DNA of 64,000 bases from Solenopsis invicta (GCF_016802725.1 NC_052673.1:4222037-4286036); one strand, 5' to 3'. Positions 22,822 through 33,031 are shown, counted from the first letter of the stretch. Program-made: numbers and translations. The notes: generated by a model not told the origin, from the letters alone.

Positions 22822-23160
22822 ATGTCGATATTTATGTGTCAAATAGCAAAATTATTAAAATGTTAATCATTATTGTTTTATGGTTTATATGATACAAGTC
22901 TTTATGTAAGATCGGCTTATAAACACATTTTTGTATTGTTACTAAAAATTGGATATTAATGTGGGTAGAATATGCACATACCGATTACATTAATCTACAT
23001 TAATATCCAATTTCTAGTAACAATGAAAAAATGTGTATATAGATCGATCTTACATAATAATTTTTATCGTATAAACCAAAAAACAATAATGATTGACATT
23101 TTATTATAATAATTTTGATATTTGACACATCAATATCGACATAATTGAACTATTGTGTGC
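22822..23160. repeat. Secondary palindrome at the right end of the foldback element
   Basis: The arms 22822-22985 and 22990-23160 are inverted copies (GTCGATATTTATGTGTCAAA against its near complement) meeting near 22988. The same sequence appears once more, in direct orientation and more diverged, at 19430-19640. Confidence 0.75.
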
Positions 23161-24051
23161 AAATATTATTTAACGAAATTCGCATGGGCGTGCAAAGACT
23201 ACACTGTTAGAAATTTCCATTGTAAAATCACAACAAAAGTGTTGGAAGCTTTTATCCAACACAAATATATTGAAAGTATAACTACGTTGTGAAATTACAA
23301 TAATACTATGTTGTGAAACAGGGCTTGATCAAAAATATACATTTTAGCCGATTTTCAGCTTAAAGTTTACTTCTTACCTCATTACTTTGCGTGCAATCCG
23401 AATGCCATTGACATTGGGCTGCGTGCAAAATAGTGGGGTAAGAGGTAAACTTTAAATCTGAAAGTATATATACTTTTTGCCGAGTCCTGTAAAAATTACA
23501 AAGGAATTATTAGAAATAATAATAAATAATAAATGTTAAAATAATAAATGTTATTCTACAGCAAACTTTTCTTTAACATATAACAATTCAAAATAAAATT
23601 GTATAGTTTATGTTACATACGTTATTATCTATGATTTAATACAAAATTTATATTAGATATTTTCTAAAATGCGGATATATGCATGCATAAAACGAGATAT
23701 TATGTAAAGTTACTGAAAGATATTATTACTAAAAGGTTTAACATGCAATAATAAAAACATAAAGCAAGAACTTTGTTTCGCATCCAAAATAGCGTCAAAT
23801 GTGAAAAATAATAAAACATAACTTAAGTTACGTCTCGCCTAAAGAAACGCGCTTGACTACTTTTCACTATTTTATTGGCACTTAAACATTAAATGAATAT
23901 ATTAAACATTAACATTAAATGAATATATTTAACATTAACATTAACATTAAACGAATATATTAAACATTAAATGAATATAGTATGTACTGATTAAATTATT
24001 AAAACTTATTAAACGATAACTATTAAAACATTTAGTTTTAATATCTATTTA

Positions 24052-24187
24052 ATCGTCTTCTGCTGGGTTGATTTTTTGAAGAGAATCCCATAATTTTTTA
24101 ATAGCCGGGTCATAGGGCATCGTGTTTTTTTTTAGAACCTTTAGGATTTTTTGTTCCACTTCTTGGGTTTATATTAAAAAAAACTCT
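24052..24187 (-). pseudogene. Likely last exon of the CMC second gene
   Basis: After a CCAG acceptor on the minus strand, one frame reads EVEQKILKVLKKNTMPYDPA and ends INPAEDD-stop at about 24052. Upstream bases of the exon contain an in-frame stop, so either the acceptor is further in or the exon is mutated. Confidence 0.45.
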
Positions 24188-24260
24188 GGAACAAATTAAC
24201 AGTATTTATATAAAATATTTGAATTGGTACTTTAATAATAAATTGTATCTACTAACAATA

Positions 24261-24310
24261 AGTTCAGAGTAATCTATAGCCACAAATATGGCTATAGATT
24301 ACTCTGAACT
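24261..24310. repeat. Perfect 22-bp hairpin in a CMC intron
   Basis: AGTTCAGAGTAATCTATAGC and its exact complement are separated by six bases. There are no mismatches, so it is either very recent or conserved. Confidence 0.8.
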
Positions 24311-24459
24311 TAGTAGTTACAAATTATTATCTAATTCATCAACAGTAACAACATTAATACAAATTATAAAAATATTTTAATACCTTTGAAAAAACTCTAA
24401 AGTTTTTACCGTATTGGTACAGTAGCACAAACTAAAAATATAATATATTAAGAATATTA

Positions 24460-24552
24460 TTAGAAATCCTTGTAAAATTGTTTGTGCTTTATAACAAATT
24501 TTGCCTTCTACTATAATTGAACAGCTTGCATGTTCATCAAACAGTGATATCT
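24460..24552 (-). pseudogene. Exon-like segment of the CMC second gene
   Basis: After TTTTACAG on the minus strand the frame reads ISLFDEHASCSIIVEGKICY. This resembles the C-terminal region of the second protein of animal CACTA-type elements. I cannot find a clear donor. Confidence 0.45.
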
Positions 24553-24678
24553 CTGTAAAAGTAAATAAAATAACAAAATCAATTATAGTAATTTATAAAT
24601 GCGATCTGATAAAGGAAGACTCCCAAGTATCCATCTTTAATTTTAATAAGACTTGATGGGTTTGTAAAGCAGGCAAAA

Positions 24679-24722
24679 ATATTCGTATTTCTTTATATTA
24701 TTATAAAGAAATACGAATATTA
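24679..24722. repeat. AT-rich hairpin in a CMC intron
   Basis: AATATTCGTATTTCTTTATA is mirrored almost immediately. The sequence next to it (24722-24745) repeats half of the motif. Confidence 0.7.
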
Positions 24723-24907
24723 TTTCTTTATATTTCTTTGTATTATTCAAAAAATAGAATGCCAGTATTGGCGATTTTCTTCTACATATTTACAAAGTGT
24801 AATTACTGTTCAGAGGGAGACGCGTGAAATGCGTGTTGAAACTATTAACATATTTTTAGTTAAACAGTGTGATTTTGAATTTCAACAATAATAATAATAG
24901 TATATAC

Positions 24908-24974
24908 CTTCTATGATTAACAGAGGAGTTGAAGTATCCGCAAATGAATTGAGCCTTTCTTCCGTCAATGTATC
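24908..24974 (-). pseudogene. Exon-like segment of the CMC second gene
   Basis: Bounded by TTTTAG| and |GTATAT on the minus strand, it reads DTLTEERLNSFADTSTPLLI. Good splice sites and an open frame support it as a coding exon. Confidence 0.55.
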
Positions 24975-25188
24975 CTAAAAAACAATATATATTATAAAAA
25001 ATTTTATTTTATTTTTATTTACGCCACTACATTAAATGAAATATAGTATGTATATTCTAGCAGATGCTGATTTTAAAAGGAAAACTAATATGTATATAAT
25101 TAATGACTGACTTTACTAAAAGAAATTACGAAAAATATTGTTTTTTTAAATTGTATTTTTTCAAATAATATTTAATAAATGAACTTAC

Positions 25189-26152
25189 ATGGATAACTGT
25201 GAACATCATGTCTGGATTTTCTTCAAAGTAATGCAGAATCAACGGAAAATTAATGGGGTTTCTGATGTCAAATTCTGATTTGCTAATGTAGATTCAGTTA
25301 ATACATTTTTAAGTAATCGAAGTTGCGTTTTTCTTTTTATTGACTTCTTCAATTTATGTTCAATGATAAATTCTTCAACAAATATATGTAGTTTCTTGTA
25401 TATTCAACAAATATATGTAGTTTCTTTTTTTTATATTTTGGTTCCACACGATGTCGACTTCTTTACCTAATAGCATAGAAGCATGCTGAATCAAATATTT
25501 TGCCTCCTTCAGAAGCGGCCATTCTTCAAGACAGGAGTAAATTGTTCCTTGCCTGTAATTAAATTCCATTCTTTGCAATGGATATGTCTCTTGAAGTACC
25601 ATTTTAATGCGCGCTATATCACGTTTCTGTTTTGTTGCTTCTTCCTTAAGCCAATTTTTTTTCATACGTTGAGTATCCATTGTTTCATCAAATGGTAACG
25701 AAGGCTCATATGCAATGCAACCATACTCATCGGTTTCCAAATTTTGGAACGTTCTTTTTTTTGTACCATTGATCCAGAGGAATTAGCCGATTCCTTTGGC
25801 CTTTCTGCTGCCGTCTGGATACGTCGATTGTAATGTATTTTGGTGTATAATTGACAAAATAGTGATTCTGATCCATCTCCTAGAACTGCGCCTTCAATTT
25901 GATCCGAAAATGATTGTGGGTATTTACATACTATTCGCTGCGCTATTTTTCGAGATACACTTCTAGAATCAGTTTTCAATTGCTCAACTTGATATTCCGC
26001 GAGAATTGAAATCATCGCTCGTCTATGAGCAGGCAGTGGCGTTTTTCCGTTTTCGCATGCTTCTATTAACTGTTTCGGAAATTTATACCATGGTATCGGT
26101 TCAGTTTCGTAAAAATCTATATGTTTATCAACGGATGTTTTTCCAGAAGTAG
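25189..26152 (-). pseudogene. Main exon region of the CMC second gene, with a frameshift
   Basis: The acceptor at 26153 joins in phase to the exon ending at 26436. The frame reads YETEPIPWYKFPKQL, then HRRAMISILAEYQVEQL and KYPQSFSDQIEGAVLGDGSE. This is the conserved core seen in SAM-domain-type second proteins of animal CACTA elements (from memory). At a run of eight A residues (minus strand, about 25763) the reading shifts; the next frame (25740-25375) continues with YGCIAYEPSLPFDE and RMEFNYRQGTIYS. A 26-bp tandem duplication at about 25378-25430 and another shift follow before IRNPINFPLILHYFEENPDM and a donor after 25189. Without these small indels the region would be open, so the damage is recent. 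Confidence 0.65.
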
Positions 26153-26435
26153 CTATTGTAAAATGAAATATAATAATATTGTAAAAAAATAACTTAAAAT
26201 GTTTTAAATATAGTGGCAATTTATTTATTTCTGAGTGTATCTTGTGGAAAGTAACATGAAATGAAACCAAGGATTTAAATAATTTACTCAATTAGAAAAA
26301 GAGAAATAAAATATACTCGTACGTTCAAAATTTTCAAACAACTATTATAACATGTCACATTTTCACTATTTTTTTATTTCGTGTAATATATTTTATCATA
26401 GGAACTATTCATATATATATATATATATATATTAC

Positions 26436-26576
26436 CTGCAAGATTATTTGACGGTATTTCGCCTTTTATTACTTCATTATTTTTTATATTTTCAGAAACA
26501 TCTTTCTCTTTTAAGTCTACCATTGGCAAAACGTCATCATTTGACTGACTGATGTTTGTAATACATATTGGTAAAT
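26436..26576 (-). CDS. CMC second gene, exon 3
   Basis: Bounded by ACAG| and |GTAATA on the minus strand. It is 141 nt with phases matching both neighbouring exons (G|AT upstream, G|CT downstream). It encodes an acidic linker (SQSNDDVLPMVDLKEKDVSE). The intron that follows holds a TA dinucleotide run (26409-26432). Confidence 0.65.
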
Positions 26577-26688
26577 CTGTAAACGTAATTCATTAAATAA
26601 ATTACACAACCAAATAATTATCAAAAAAATTACAAATTATATTTTTAATCGATATGGTAATTTGCAACAGTTAAATTAGTATTTATAC

Positions 26689-26932
26689 CTGCTGAAGTGC
26701 AAGATGTATTCAGTTGATCTAGTGATTCTTGGTTCAATACTGTCAGTTGCATTTCAATACTGTCAGTTTCATTAGGATTATTAAATCTAATAAAATCATT
26801 GGCAGAGAGTTCATTTTGACATAAAATGCGTTTCTCGATAAGCTTCACTGTAACTGGTGTAGGGGAATTGTCTGACAGAGCTAATAAAACTTCATCATCA
26901 TGTATTTCGGTTTGATCTTCTTGTAGCACAAC
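26689..26932 (-). CDS. CMC second gene, exon 2: end of the CIDE-N-like domain
   Basis: After TTTTAG| the frame reads VVLQEDQTEIHDDEVLLALS, then DNSPTPVTVKL. CIDE-N domains have at this place a stretch like LVLEEDGTxVDDEEFFxxLxDNT, so the match is clear by eye. The donor is CAG|GTATAA. The phase fits exon 3. The remainder is a linker without recognised motifs. Confidence 0.68.
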
Positions 26933-27000
26933 CTAAAAGAAATTGAAAAAACTAATAATGTAAGCTTCAAAAATATTAATGTATTTTACCAAATATTCAC

Positions 27001-27123
27001 CACATATTCCACGTTTGGAAGCCCTAAACGTTGTACGCTAGCATTAATTAGATCTTTGAGATTAGTGCAAACTATTAAAACTTTTCTCATAAGATCTTGT
27101 CCTATTACTTTGAATATGGGCAT
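27001..27123 (-). CDS. CMC second gene, exon 1: start of the CIDE-N-like domain
   Basis: The ATG at 27123 opens a 41-codon exon reading MPIFKVIGQDLMRKVLIVCT, then NLKDLINASVQRLGLPNVEY, ending before GTGAAT. It fits the first half of a CIDE-N fold (FRVxxxxRxxxKGLxAxSLxELLxKxxxxLGL). Exon 1 joins exon 2 in phase 0. Known CIDE-N proteins are DNA-fragmentation and lipid-droplet factors that pair through this domain; its role in a transposon is unknown. The start is the first ATG after a CAG acceptor, so an upstream non-coding exon is likely. Confidence 0.65.
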
Positions 27124-27198
27124 TTTGCTGAAAGTGCAATTAAAATAGTGTTTGTAAATTAAATTAATATTTAGTTAAATAAACACATTAGTTTAAAC

Positions 27199-27535
27199 CA
27201 GGGATGACAAGTCGTTACATTTTCGTTACTTTATTGCTTTTATTTTTTTATAATAACGATTTGGTAATGACGTTAGAATTTTTCATTATGATAGTGATAA
27301 CGTTAGAGTAAGAGAACAATCACTTTCAATAAATCACTTGTTATCATGCATTATTTATTGAAAAAAGTAACTCGTTAGTTGACTCGTACAATGAAACAAT
27401 GAAAAGTATCGCAAAAAGTAACGCGTTACTTTGACTTGCTACGTAACGAATAAAGTTACATTTTAGTTAGTATTTTCCAATGAGTAATGCATAATGAGAA
27501 CGAGTTGACTGTCAAAAGTGACTTTTCCAACCCTG
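27199..27535. mobile_element. hAT-type MITE, 337 bp, inside a CMC intron
   Basis: It starts CAGGGATGACAAGTCG and ends with CGA...GACTTTTCCAACCCTG, matching the CAGGGTTGGAAAAGTC-type ends of hAT MITEs. The flanking 8-mers GTTTAAAC and GCCTTACC agree at only five positions, so the target duplication has decayed. The interior is rich in GTTAC/GTAAC motifs. Confidence 0.65.
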
Positions 27536-27621
27536 GCCTTACCATTTCTATTGTGGAAAATTGCAACATTATTACCAAATTATAAAAAGATATAAAAAAG
27601 TAACGAGCGTTACTTACCATT

Positions 27622-27719
27622 CCTGGTTTGAAGTAATATAATTGATTAACATACAAATAGTTGCTTGAGGTTTCCAATACATGTGAACCATTTTCGTTTA
27701 TAAATTTAAATACGCTCAT
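27622..27719 (-). other. Short frame overlapping the transposase stop, with a donor site
   Basis: A frame opening at an ATG 14 nt before the transposase stop runs for about 33 codons (MSVFKFINENGSHVLETSSN) to GGAATG|GTAAGT, a strong donor. It may be a leader exon of the second gene or an alternative 3' end of the transposase. Splicing to exon 1 at 27123 would not keep this frame. Confidence 0.4.
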
Positions 27720-30432
27720 TAACCAAGGCAGGCTTCAATTTAATGCCTTTTACAGTGCCTAATGTATAAATATGAAGAGGAACGTGGTTTAACGTATTAA
27801 TATTTAAACATTTGTATGTCTTATTTTCAGAACCAAATATCAATTCATAAAAGCGTAATGTAGGATTGAAAGTTGTAATGAAACTTTCTACAACAATGCA
27901 AATATTTTTTTCCTCTGCATCTATTAATATAAGACATATTTTCCCAACCTCTACACCATATTGATATTTTTTCTGATCAATAACGACAGCATCTCCAATT
28001 TTGTAAGGAGTACCTTTATAAATTACTTTCTTACATTCAGAAATATGAAAAATATTAGCATTTCGTATTACATTTCTTATTTTATCTGAATACAGATCTT
28101 CGTTAAAAATAGTTTGTTCATGTACCTCAACTAAATTTCGCAGATCAGAACCAGATCGTAAGAGACATTGTAATCGCTCATGTTTTTTACTTAAAGATTG
28201 TGTAATATTAATGAAATTTTTTGTACTTCGAATTACTCTTTTAAAATATGTATGTTTACTTTCAAATCTCATTGTCCACACATTAATTAAAGGACCAAAT
28301 TGATTAATGAGATAAGGATAATGGCTTAAATAATGATGTTTAGGACGTAAATTTTTCTTAAATAATTCTGTTCGAAAATCCAAGTATTCATTAATTATTA
28401 TTTGTAAATAAGGTAAAAAGGATTTATGAATAATGGGCGCGCATACAATTTCCACGATTTCAGTTAATAATAAAAGACTATGCCAAATTGGATCATTGAT
28501 ATCTTTAATGTCATTATACAGAACAAGTGGCATGAATCTTAACAGTGTTCGAATTTCCCAAGCTCCACCAATGATTCTAGCACAATTTGATTGTATTTGT
28601 ACCGGTTTATTTCTAGAGTCTTTAGGTGATAGAGAAAACTTGTCTATTTTGTAATTTAATTGTTCATATGTAAACCACTTTTTTCGCACTAATTCTTGCA
28701 CAATGAGAGCCAAATCATAAGCAACAACTCCTTCCATCAAATCGTGACCTAAACATGGAGATAAACCAGGCTTGCAAACATGAAAGCTTTGCAATTTATT
28801 AAAAATAGAATCAAATTTAATGCCATAATTGTTTTGTGCATCATTTATCGGCACTATACTTACAGCCGATTTATAGGATACCTCAGAACGTAATTCGAAA
28901 GATTTACACTCATATGATTTGCTTTCATTGAATGTATGCGTATTTTCAATGTTATTGTTGCATTTCTTTTTATTTGTAAAAAAATCATCACGCTTTATTA
29001 AACAATAACGACAAAAGTATATTGCAGAACTGAAATTTTCCATGAAACCACCAAGAGCGTGACTACCAAGATTATCACCGGCTATGAAAACTAAACCTCC
29101 TTTTCTTATATTATTTGGAGCAACTTCGATTCTAAACGTTTCTAAGATTTGTAAATCTTTAACTATCGGACCGTACACTTTATTATGCTCAAATAAATTT
29201 TCTTTTATTAAAGCCACTAATTGAATCGAATTAATATGTGTTCTTATATAATTAGGAAGATTACCCAGGCTCATATATACTCCTAAAATTTTATGCTTCT
29301 TTCGTGCTGATCCGATAGGATTTACTACCTCAAAACTGTCTTGATATAATATAACTTTAATTGCTTTAGGATTTTTTGCAAAAAATTCATTTTTTTTAAA
29401 CATTTGTCCATCAATAAAATCTTGAAAAGTATCTGTGATATTTGAGAATGGTAAGTCTAAATATGCTTCTATAGATTTATCTGTATACATTGCCTTTATA
29501 GTTTCCAAAATTGGAATGTAATAAAAAAAAGTTTCTTTATCTTTAGCATCTGTACCTAGCTTTATTTTTTTTGATGATACATATTTCATGTTTTGCGTGT
29601 AATAATAAGTTCTTTTAAATTTGTTATTCAAAAGTTTATTGTTTTTCTGAAACAGATCATTTAAAGTTAAATGTTTACATATTTTATCTATGTTATGCTC
29701 TGATATTTTTTCTTGTTTTAAACATTGACGAACATTGTCTAACATATTTTGCCATCCATAATTATACATATTTTCTATATCACCTGCAATATGATCTATT
29801 GTAGATGCGGGAATGAGATATTGGCTTTCAAGCTTTAAATAAAACTGTGCAATATAACTTAAAAATAATTCATCTTTGTTTTCATTATCATTAATACAAA
29901 GAGTAGAACACCTATCGGTTGGTAACGAAGCTATTTCAACTACATTTCTATGTTCATCATTAATATTGTCAATATCTTCAGTTAACAATTGTCTGTTGTC
30001 AATTTCCTGATTTATTAAACATTTATCCCGGTGATATTTACTTAAATGTTCAGTGAAGGACTGGACATTATCATATGTCTTATTACAATTATTATGCGGA
30101 CAATTTACACGTATATCGTTTCTGATATGCTCTTTAAGATGTTTTAAAAATTTGGAATAATTTTGAAATATTTTCTTACATACAGACACAGTGCAAATTA
30201 ATTGAGCATTTTGGTCAATGAGACGTATTTTTGCCGAAATGTTTTCCGTTCTAATGAAAACACGATGTGTGCAAATCATATGCATTTGCAAATCATTTTC
30301 TTTTTTTAAAAATTTACGGCAGCTGTTGTATCCACAATGAAAGCGACTAGATGTGCTTTTGTAAAATTGCTGATGTCGAAGATTATCATTCCAAGACTCA
30401 GATGTATATGAACAAAAGTGGCAGTGATACAT
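27706..30432 (-). CDS. CMC/CACTA-like transposase, intact 908-codon frame
   Basis: One uninterrupted frame. Residues ~1-140 hold four C2H2-type fingers (CHFC...H..H, CGYNSC...H..H, CTVSVC...H..H, CPHNNC...H..H), a likely TIR-binding region. The catalytic region shows GDNLGSHALGGFMENF (~450), CLGHDLMEGVVAYDL (~555) and HHYLSHYPYLI...WTMRFESKH (~705-720). The two aspartates and the glutamate in these blocks fit the DDE pattern of animal CACTA/EnSpm transposases, an assignment made from memory. Nothing is truncated and there is no stop, so this copy could still be active. It would act in the nucleus, cutting at the CACTG ends. Confidence 0.8.
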   Translation of the reverse strand: MYHCHFCSYTSESWNDNLRHQQFYKSTSSRFHCGYNSCRKFLKKENDLQMHMICTHRVFIRTENISAKIRLIDQNAQLICTVSVCKKIFQNYSKFLKHLKEHIRNDIRVNCPHNNCNKTYDNVQSFTEHLSKYHRDKCLINQEIDNRQLLTEDIDNINDEHRNVVEIASLPTDRCSTLCINDNENKDELFLSYIAQFYLKLESQYLIPASTIDHIAGDIENMYNYGWQNMLDNVRQCLKQEKISEHNIDKICKHLTLNDLFQKNNKLLNNKFKRTYYYTQNMKYVSSKKIKLGTDAKDKETFFYYIPILETIKAMYTDKSIEAYLDLPFSNITDTFQDFIDGQMFKKNEFFAKNPKAIKVILYQDSFEVVNPIGSARKKHKILGVYMSLGNLPNYIRTHINSIQLVALIKENLFEHNKVYGPIVKDLQILETFRIEVAPNNIRKGGLVFIAGDNLGSHALGGFMENFSSAIYFCRYCLIKRDDFFTNKKKCNNNIENTHTFNESKSYECKSFELRSEVSYKSAVSIVPINDAQNNYGIKFDSIFNKLQSFHVCKPGLSPCLGHDLMEGVVAYDLALIVQELVRKKWFTYEQLNYKIDKFSLSPKDSRNKPVQIQSNCARIIGGAWEIRTLLRFMPLVLYNDIKDINDPIWHSLLLLTEIVEIVCAPIIHKSFLPYLQIIINEYLDFRTELFKKNLRPKHHYLSHYPYLINQFGPLINVWTMRFESKHTYFKRVIRSTKNFINITQSLSKKHERLQCLLRSGSDLRNLVEVHEQTIFNEDLYSDKIRNVIRNANIFHISECKKVIYKGTPYKIGDAVVIDQKKYQYGVEVGKICLILIDAEEKNICIVVESFITTFNPTLRFYELIFGSENKTYKCLNINTLNHVPLHIYTLGTVKGIKLKPALVNERI

Positions 30433-30497
30433 TCTACAAATTTAAAACTGTATAAATTATATTGAAATGATAACTAAACGTATTAATATATGCACAA

Positions 30498-30773
30498 GGT
30501 GTACCCACTAAACATTTTGGTCATTATGTTGCAGAAATGTCATGTTAACATCTCAGCAACAGCTAATGTCTCTCTTCTAGAATGTTTCAGCTGAATGTTT
30601 TCTTTGTAACATTATTGCAACGTACAGATAACGTAACAATCAATTTTATTTTTGCGTTGCAATAACGTTCTGCTGAAGAAAACATACTGCTGAAACATTC
30701 TAGAAGAGGGATTAGTTATTGTCAAGAAGTTAGCACGACATTTCTGCAACATAATGTCCAAATGTTGCACCCT
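30498..30773. mobile_element. MITE, ~276 bp, in the CMC 5' region
   Basis: The TIRs of about 40 bp read GACATTATGTTGCAGAAATG and complement, with TTCTAGAA-containing inner repeats. The TTGCAG motif recalls the element at 6902-7778, but the termini differ. Confidence 0.65.
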
Positions 30774-31260
30774 ATTGGAAAAAATCACGTCACGTATATG
30801 TGTACGTGTACGTGTATGTCACGTGTACATCATGTGTGCGCAGAAAACGCGTGTCAGCGCAAGACACCATTCCTGCCGGTTAGGTTAAGTTATATTATAG
30901 GCGTGTACATTGTAACATAAAACACAAAAAATACTGAATTACAACATACCTGTTAATGCTGACAGCTCGCTGCACAAGTCAGTTATTAATATCACTGAAC
31001 TAAACTGATTAGGAGACACGTATTTCGAAGCTGGCGACAATAACAACAAGATACAACAGGCTCGTCCTGTCGGCTCAGGGCTCGGAACTTTCCGGGACCT
31101 CGAGATGCGCAGACCTCTAATGCGCATCGGCGTCGCGCTATAGTTTTGTGAAATTATAGCAAACTTCTATTGTAAATTCACAAATGTCGCAAATTCGTAA
31201 ATTTACTGCACATTTTTAGTGTAAAGGTATTGTAAATTTACAAATATTTCTAACAGTGTA

Positions 31261-31749
31261 GGTGTACTTCTTTTAGCAGCCGTTGCAATTGGCGGTTTTA
31301 TATGGAAGAGTTTAACATGGGCACATCGTTTAAAGCCCGTTTAAAGCTCGGCGGATTTCCAGATGGTATTTGCCGGGGGCGATGCATTTCAGAGTGTATA
31401 ATCACAACTTCAATGTAATAAGAAGAAGAAATTTACAAGAGCGTAAGAGAATTCTCTGTCAATGTATAATGTATCATCCGAGTGTGTGAACTTTAAACTG
31501 TCTGATTCGTTCTATTATGGTTAGGTTAGGTTCTAAAACGTCCTTTCCGAATAAAATTTTACTCGAAATATATAACACACTTAACATATATTATATCACA
31601 TTGAATAAAATTTTCCTTGAAAATGTTTTGGAACATAACTTATAAATACTTCCCACTTAAAAGTAATATAGCCTCGACAGTTTTGTATCAGGATTTTTTC
31701 TAATTTTTAAGTTAAGAATACGCTATTAAAATTTCGGTCGCAAATTGTA
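31261..31749. other. Intron sequence between the CMC element and a mariner
   Basis: No gene that I can support. Just after the CMC end, a TTTTAG acceptor-like site is followed by about 23 open codons with a hydrophobic run (AAVAIGGFIWKSLTWAHRL) and a stop. It is too short to call. Confidence 0.4.
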
Positions 31750-33031
31750 TTAGGAGTACAAATTGAAAACCGCCGTTTTTCAGTAGATGGCGCCAGCGGT
31801 AAATGTTGGCGCCAAACGTTAGATCAAAAATTTTAAATGTAAGGTTGGGCATCTGGCAACAATTCCTTATCATTGCAGTTGTGAATTTTTATCGGCGTTA
31901 TATATTTTTTGTGATCGAAAATGTCGAAATTTGTGTCCAATAAGCGTCATTTGCGGGAAGTTTTGCTTTTCGTCTTCAATTCGAAAAAATCTGCGGCTGA
32001 GGCGCGTCGAATGATTGTAAAAACTTATGGTGAGGCTTCCATTAGTAAAAGAACGTGTCGAGAATGGTTCCAACGCTTCAAAAGTGGTGATTTCGGCGTA
32101 GAAGACAAGGAGCGTCCCGGACAGGTGAAAAAGTTTGAAGACGCACAATTGGAAACATTACTGAATGAAGATTCATCTCAAACGCAACAGGAGCTTGCAG
32201 ATTCATTGGGCGTGACTCAACAAGCTATTTCACATCGTTTGAAAACCCTGGGAATGATCCAAAAGCATGGACACTAGGTGCCATACGAATTAAAGCCGAG
32301 AGACGTCGAACGGCGTTTTTTCGCGTGCGAACAGCTACTCCAACGGCAAAAACGGAAGGGTTTTCTGCATCGTATTGTAACCGGCAATGAAAAGTGGATC
32401 CATTATGATAATCCAAAGCGAAAAAAATCGTGGGGCTACCGCGGCCATGCATCAACATCGACGGCCAAGCCAAACATCCATGGCTCGAAGCTCATGCTGT
32501 GTATTTGGTGGGACCAGCTCGGCGTGATTTATTATGAGCTGTTGCAACCGGGTAAAACCATCACAAGAGCTCGCTACCGAACGCAACTAATGTGTTTGAG
32601 CCGAGTATTGCAGGAAAAACGGCCACAATACGAGCAAAGACACGAAAAAGTGATGTTGCTGCACGACAACGCTCGGCCACATGTTGCTCAGGTCGTTAAA
32701 ACCTATCTGGAAACATTGAAATGGGACGTCTTACCTCATCAGCCGTATTCTCCTGACATCGCCCCTTCAGATTACCACTTGTTCCGATCAATGGCGCATG
32801 GCCTGGCTGAGCAGCACTTCCATTATTACGAAGAGGCCAAAAACTGGGTCGATTCGTGGATCGCCGCAAAAGACGAGCAGTTTTTTCGACGCGGGATTCG
32901 TATGCTGCCCGAAAGGGAGAAAGTAGTGGCCAGCGATGGACAATACTTTCAAGAATAAGTATGTAACCATTTTTCAACAATTAATCGTCAAATTTTGACA
33001 AAAAACGGCGGTTTTCAATTTGTACTCCTAA
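31750..33031 (+). mobile_element. Mariner element, full length (1282 bp)
   Basis: The TIRs TTAGGAGTACAAATTGAAAA and complement are flanked by TA (31748-31749 and 33032-33033). The length is that of a complete mariner. It carries one transposase gene with a single stop. Confidence 0.92.
31921..32958 (+). pseudogene. Mariner transposase, one stop codon and one catalytic substitution
   Basis: The frame from ATG 31921 runs 345 codons with one internal TAG at 32275-32277, where related proteins have Trp (GNWVPYEL-type). The helix-turn-helix part reads CREWFQRFKSGDFGVEDKER. The first catalytic residue is changed: VTGNEKWIHYDN has N where active mariners have D. The second and third aspartates are present (MLLHDNARPH and IAPSDYHLF), giving a D34D spacing. 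Near the C-terminus LPEREKVVASDG lacks the usual Trp. So this copy is inactive for two independent reasons although it is otherwise well preserved. Confidence 0.9.

Larger units (their letters stand above)
19430..23165. mobile_element. Large palindromic (foldback) element, split by a solo LTR
   Basis: The left side (about 19600-19940 and 21477-21810) is the inverted complement of the right side (about 22020-22800), with the same order of blocks. These are an AT-rich outer part, a segment around GGAGGACCAGGTGAGA, a CGTCTCCCGGCG block, a CATACCGCGGCGCGCCATATG block, a tRNA-like block, and an AT-rich inner part meeting near 21920. Outer sequence at 19430-19640 is repeated in direct orientation at about 22830-23010. 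The right end forms a second palindrome at 22822-23160. No protein is encoded. The solo LTR at 19941-21476 inserted into the left arm later, since the right arm preserves the empty site. Confidence 0.75.
23202..31258 (-). mobile_element. CMC (CACTA/EnSpm-like) DNA transposon, 8057 bp, two genes
   Basis: The ends are CACTGTTAGAAAT and its complement (ATTTCTAACAGTG), flanked by TA at 23200-23201 and 31259-31260. A CACTG start and a 2-bp duplication fit the CMC group. Subterminal copies of a TGTAAATTCACAA-like motif lie near both ends. On the minus strand it carries a large transposase gene (30432-27706) followed by a spliced second gene (27123 to about 24052). A hAT-type MITE, another MITE and two perfect hairpins are nested in it. 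It fills about a third of the 23-kb ABCD intron. Confidence 0.8.

Noticed and set aside
31270..31345. Possible small exon (AAVAIGGFIWKSLTWAHRL) after an acceptor-like site
   Set aside because: About 23 codons with a hydrophobic run and a stop is too little to separate from chance. No partner exon seen.
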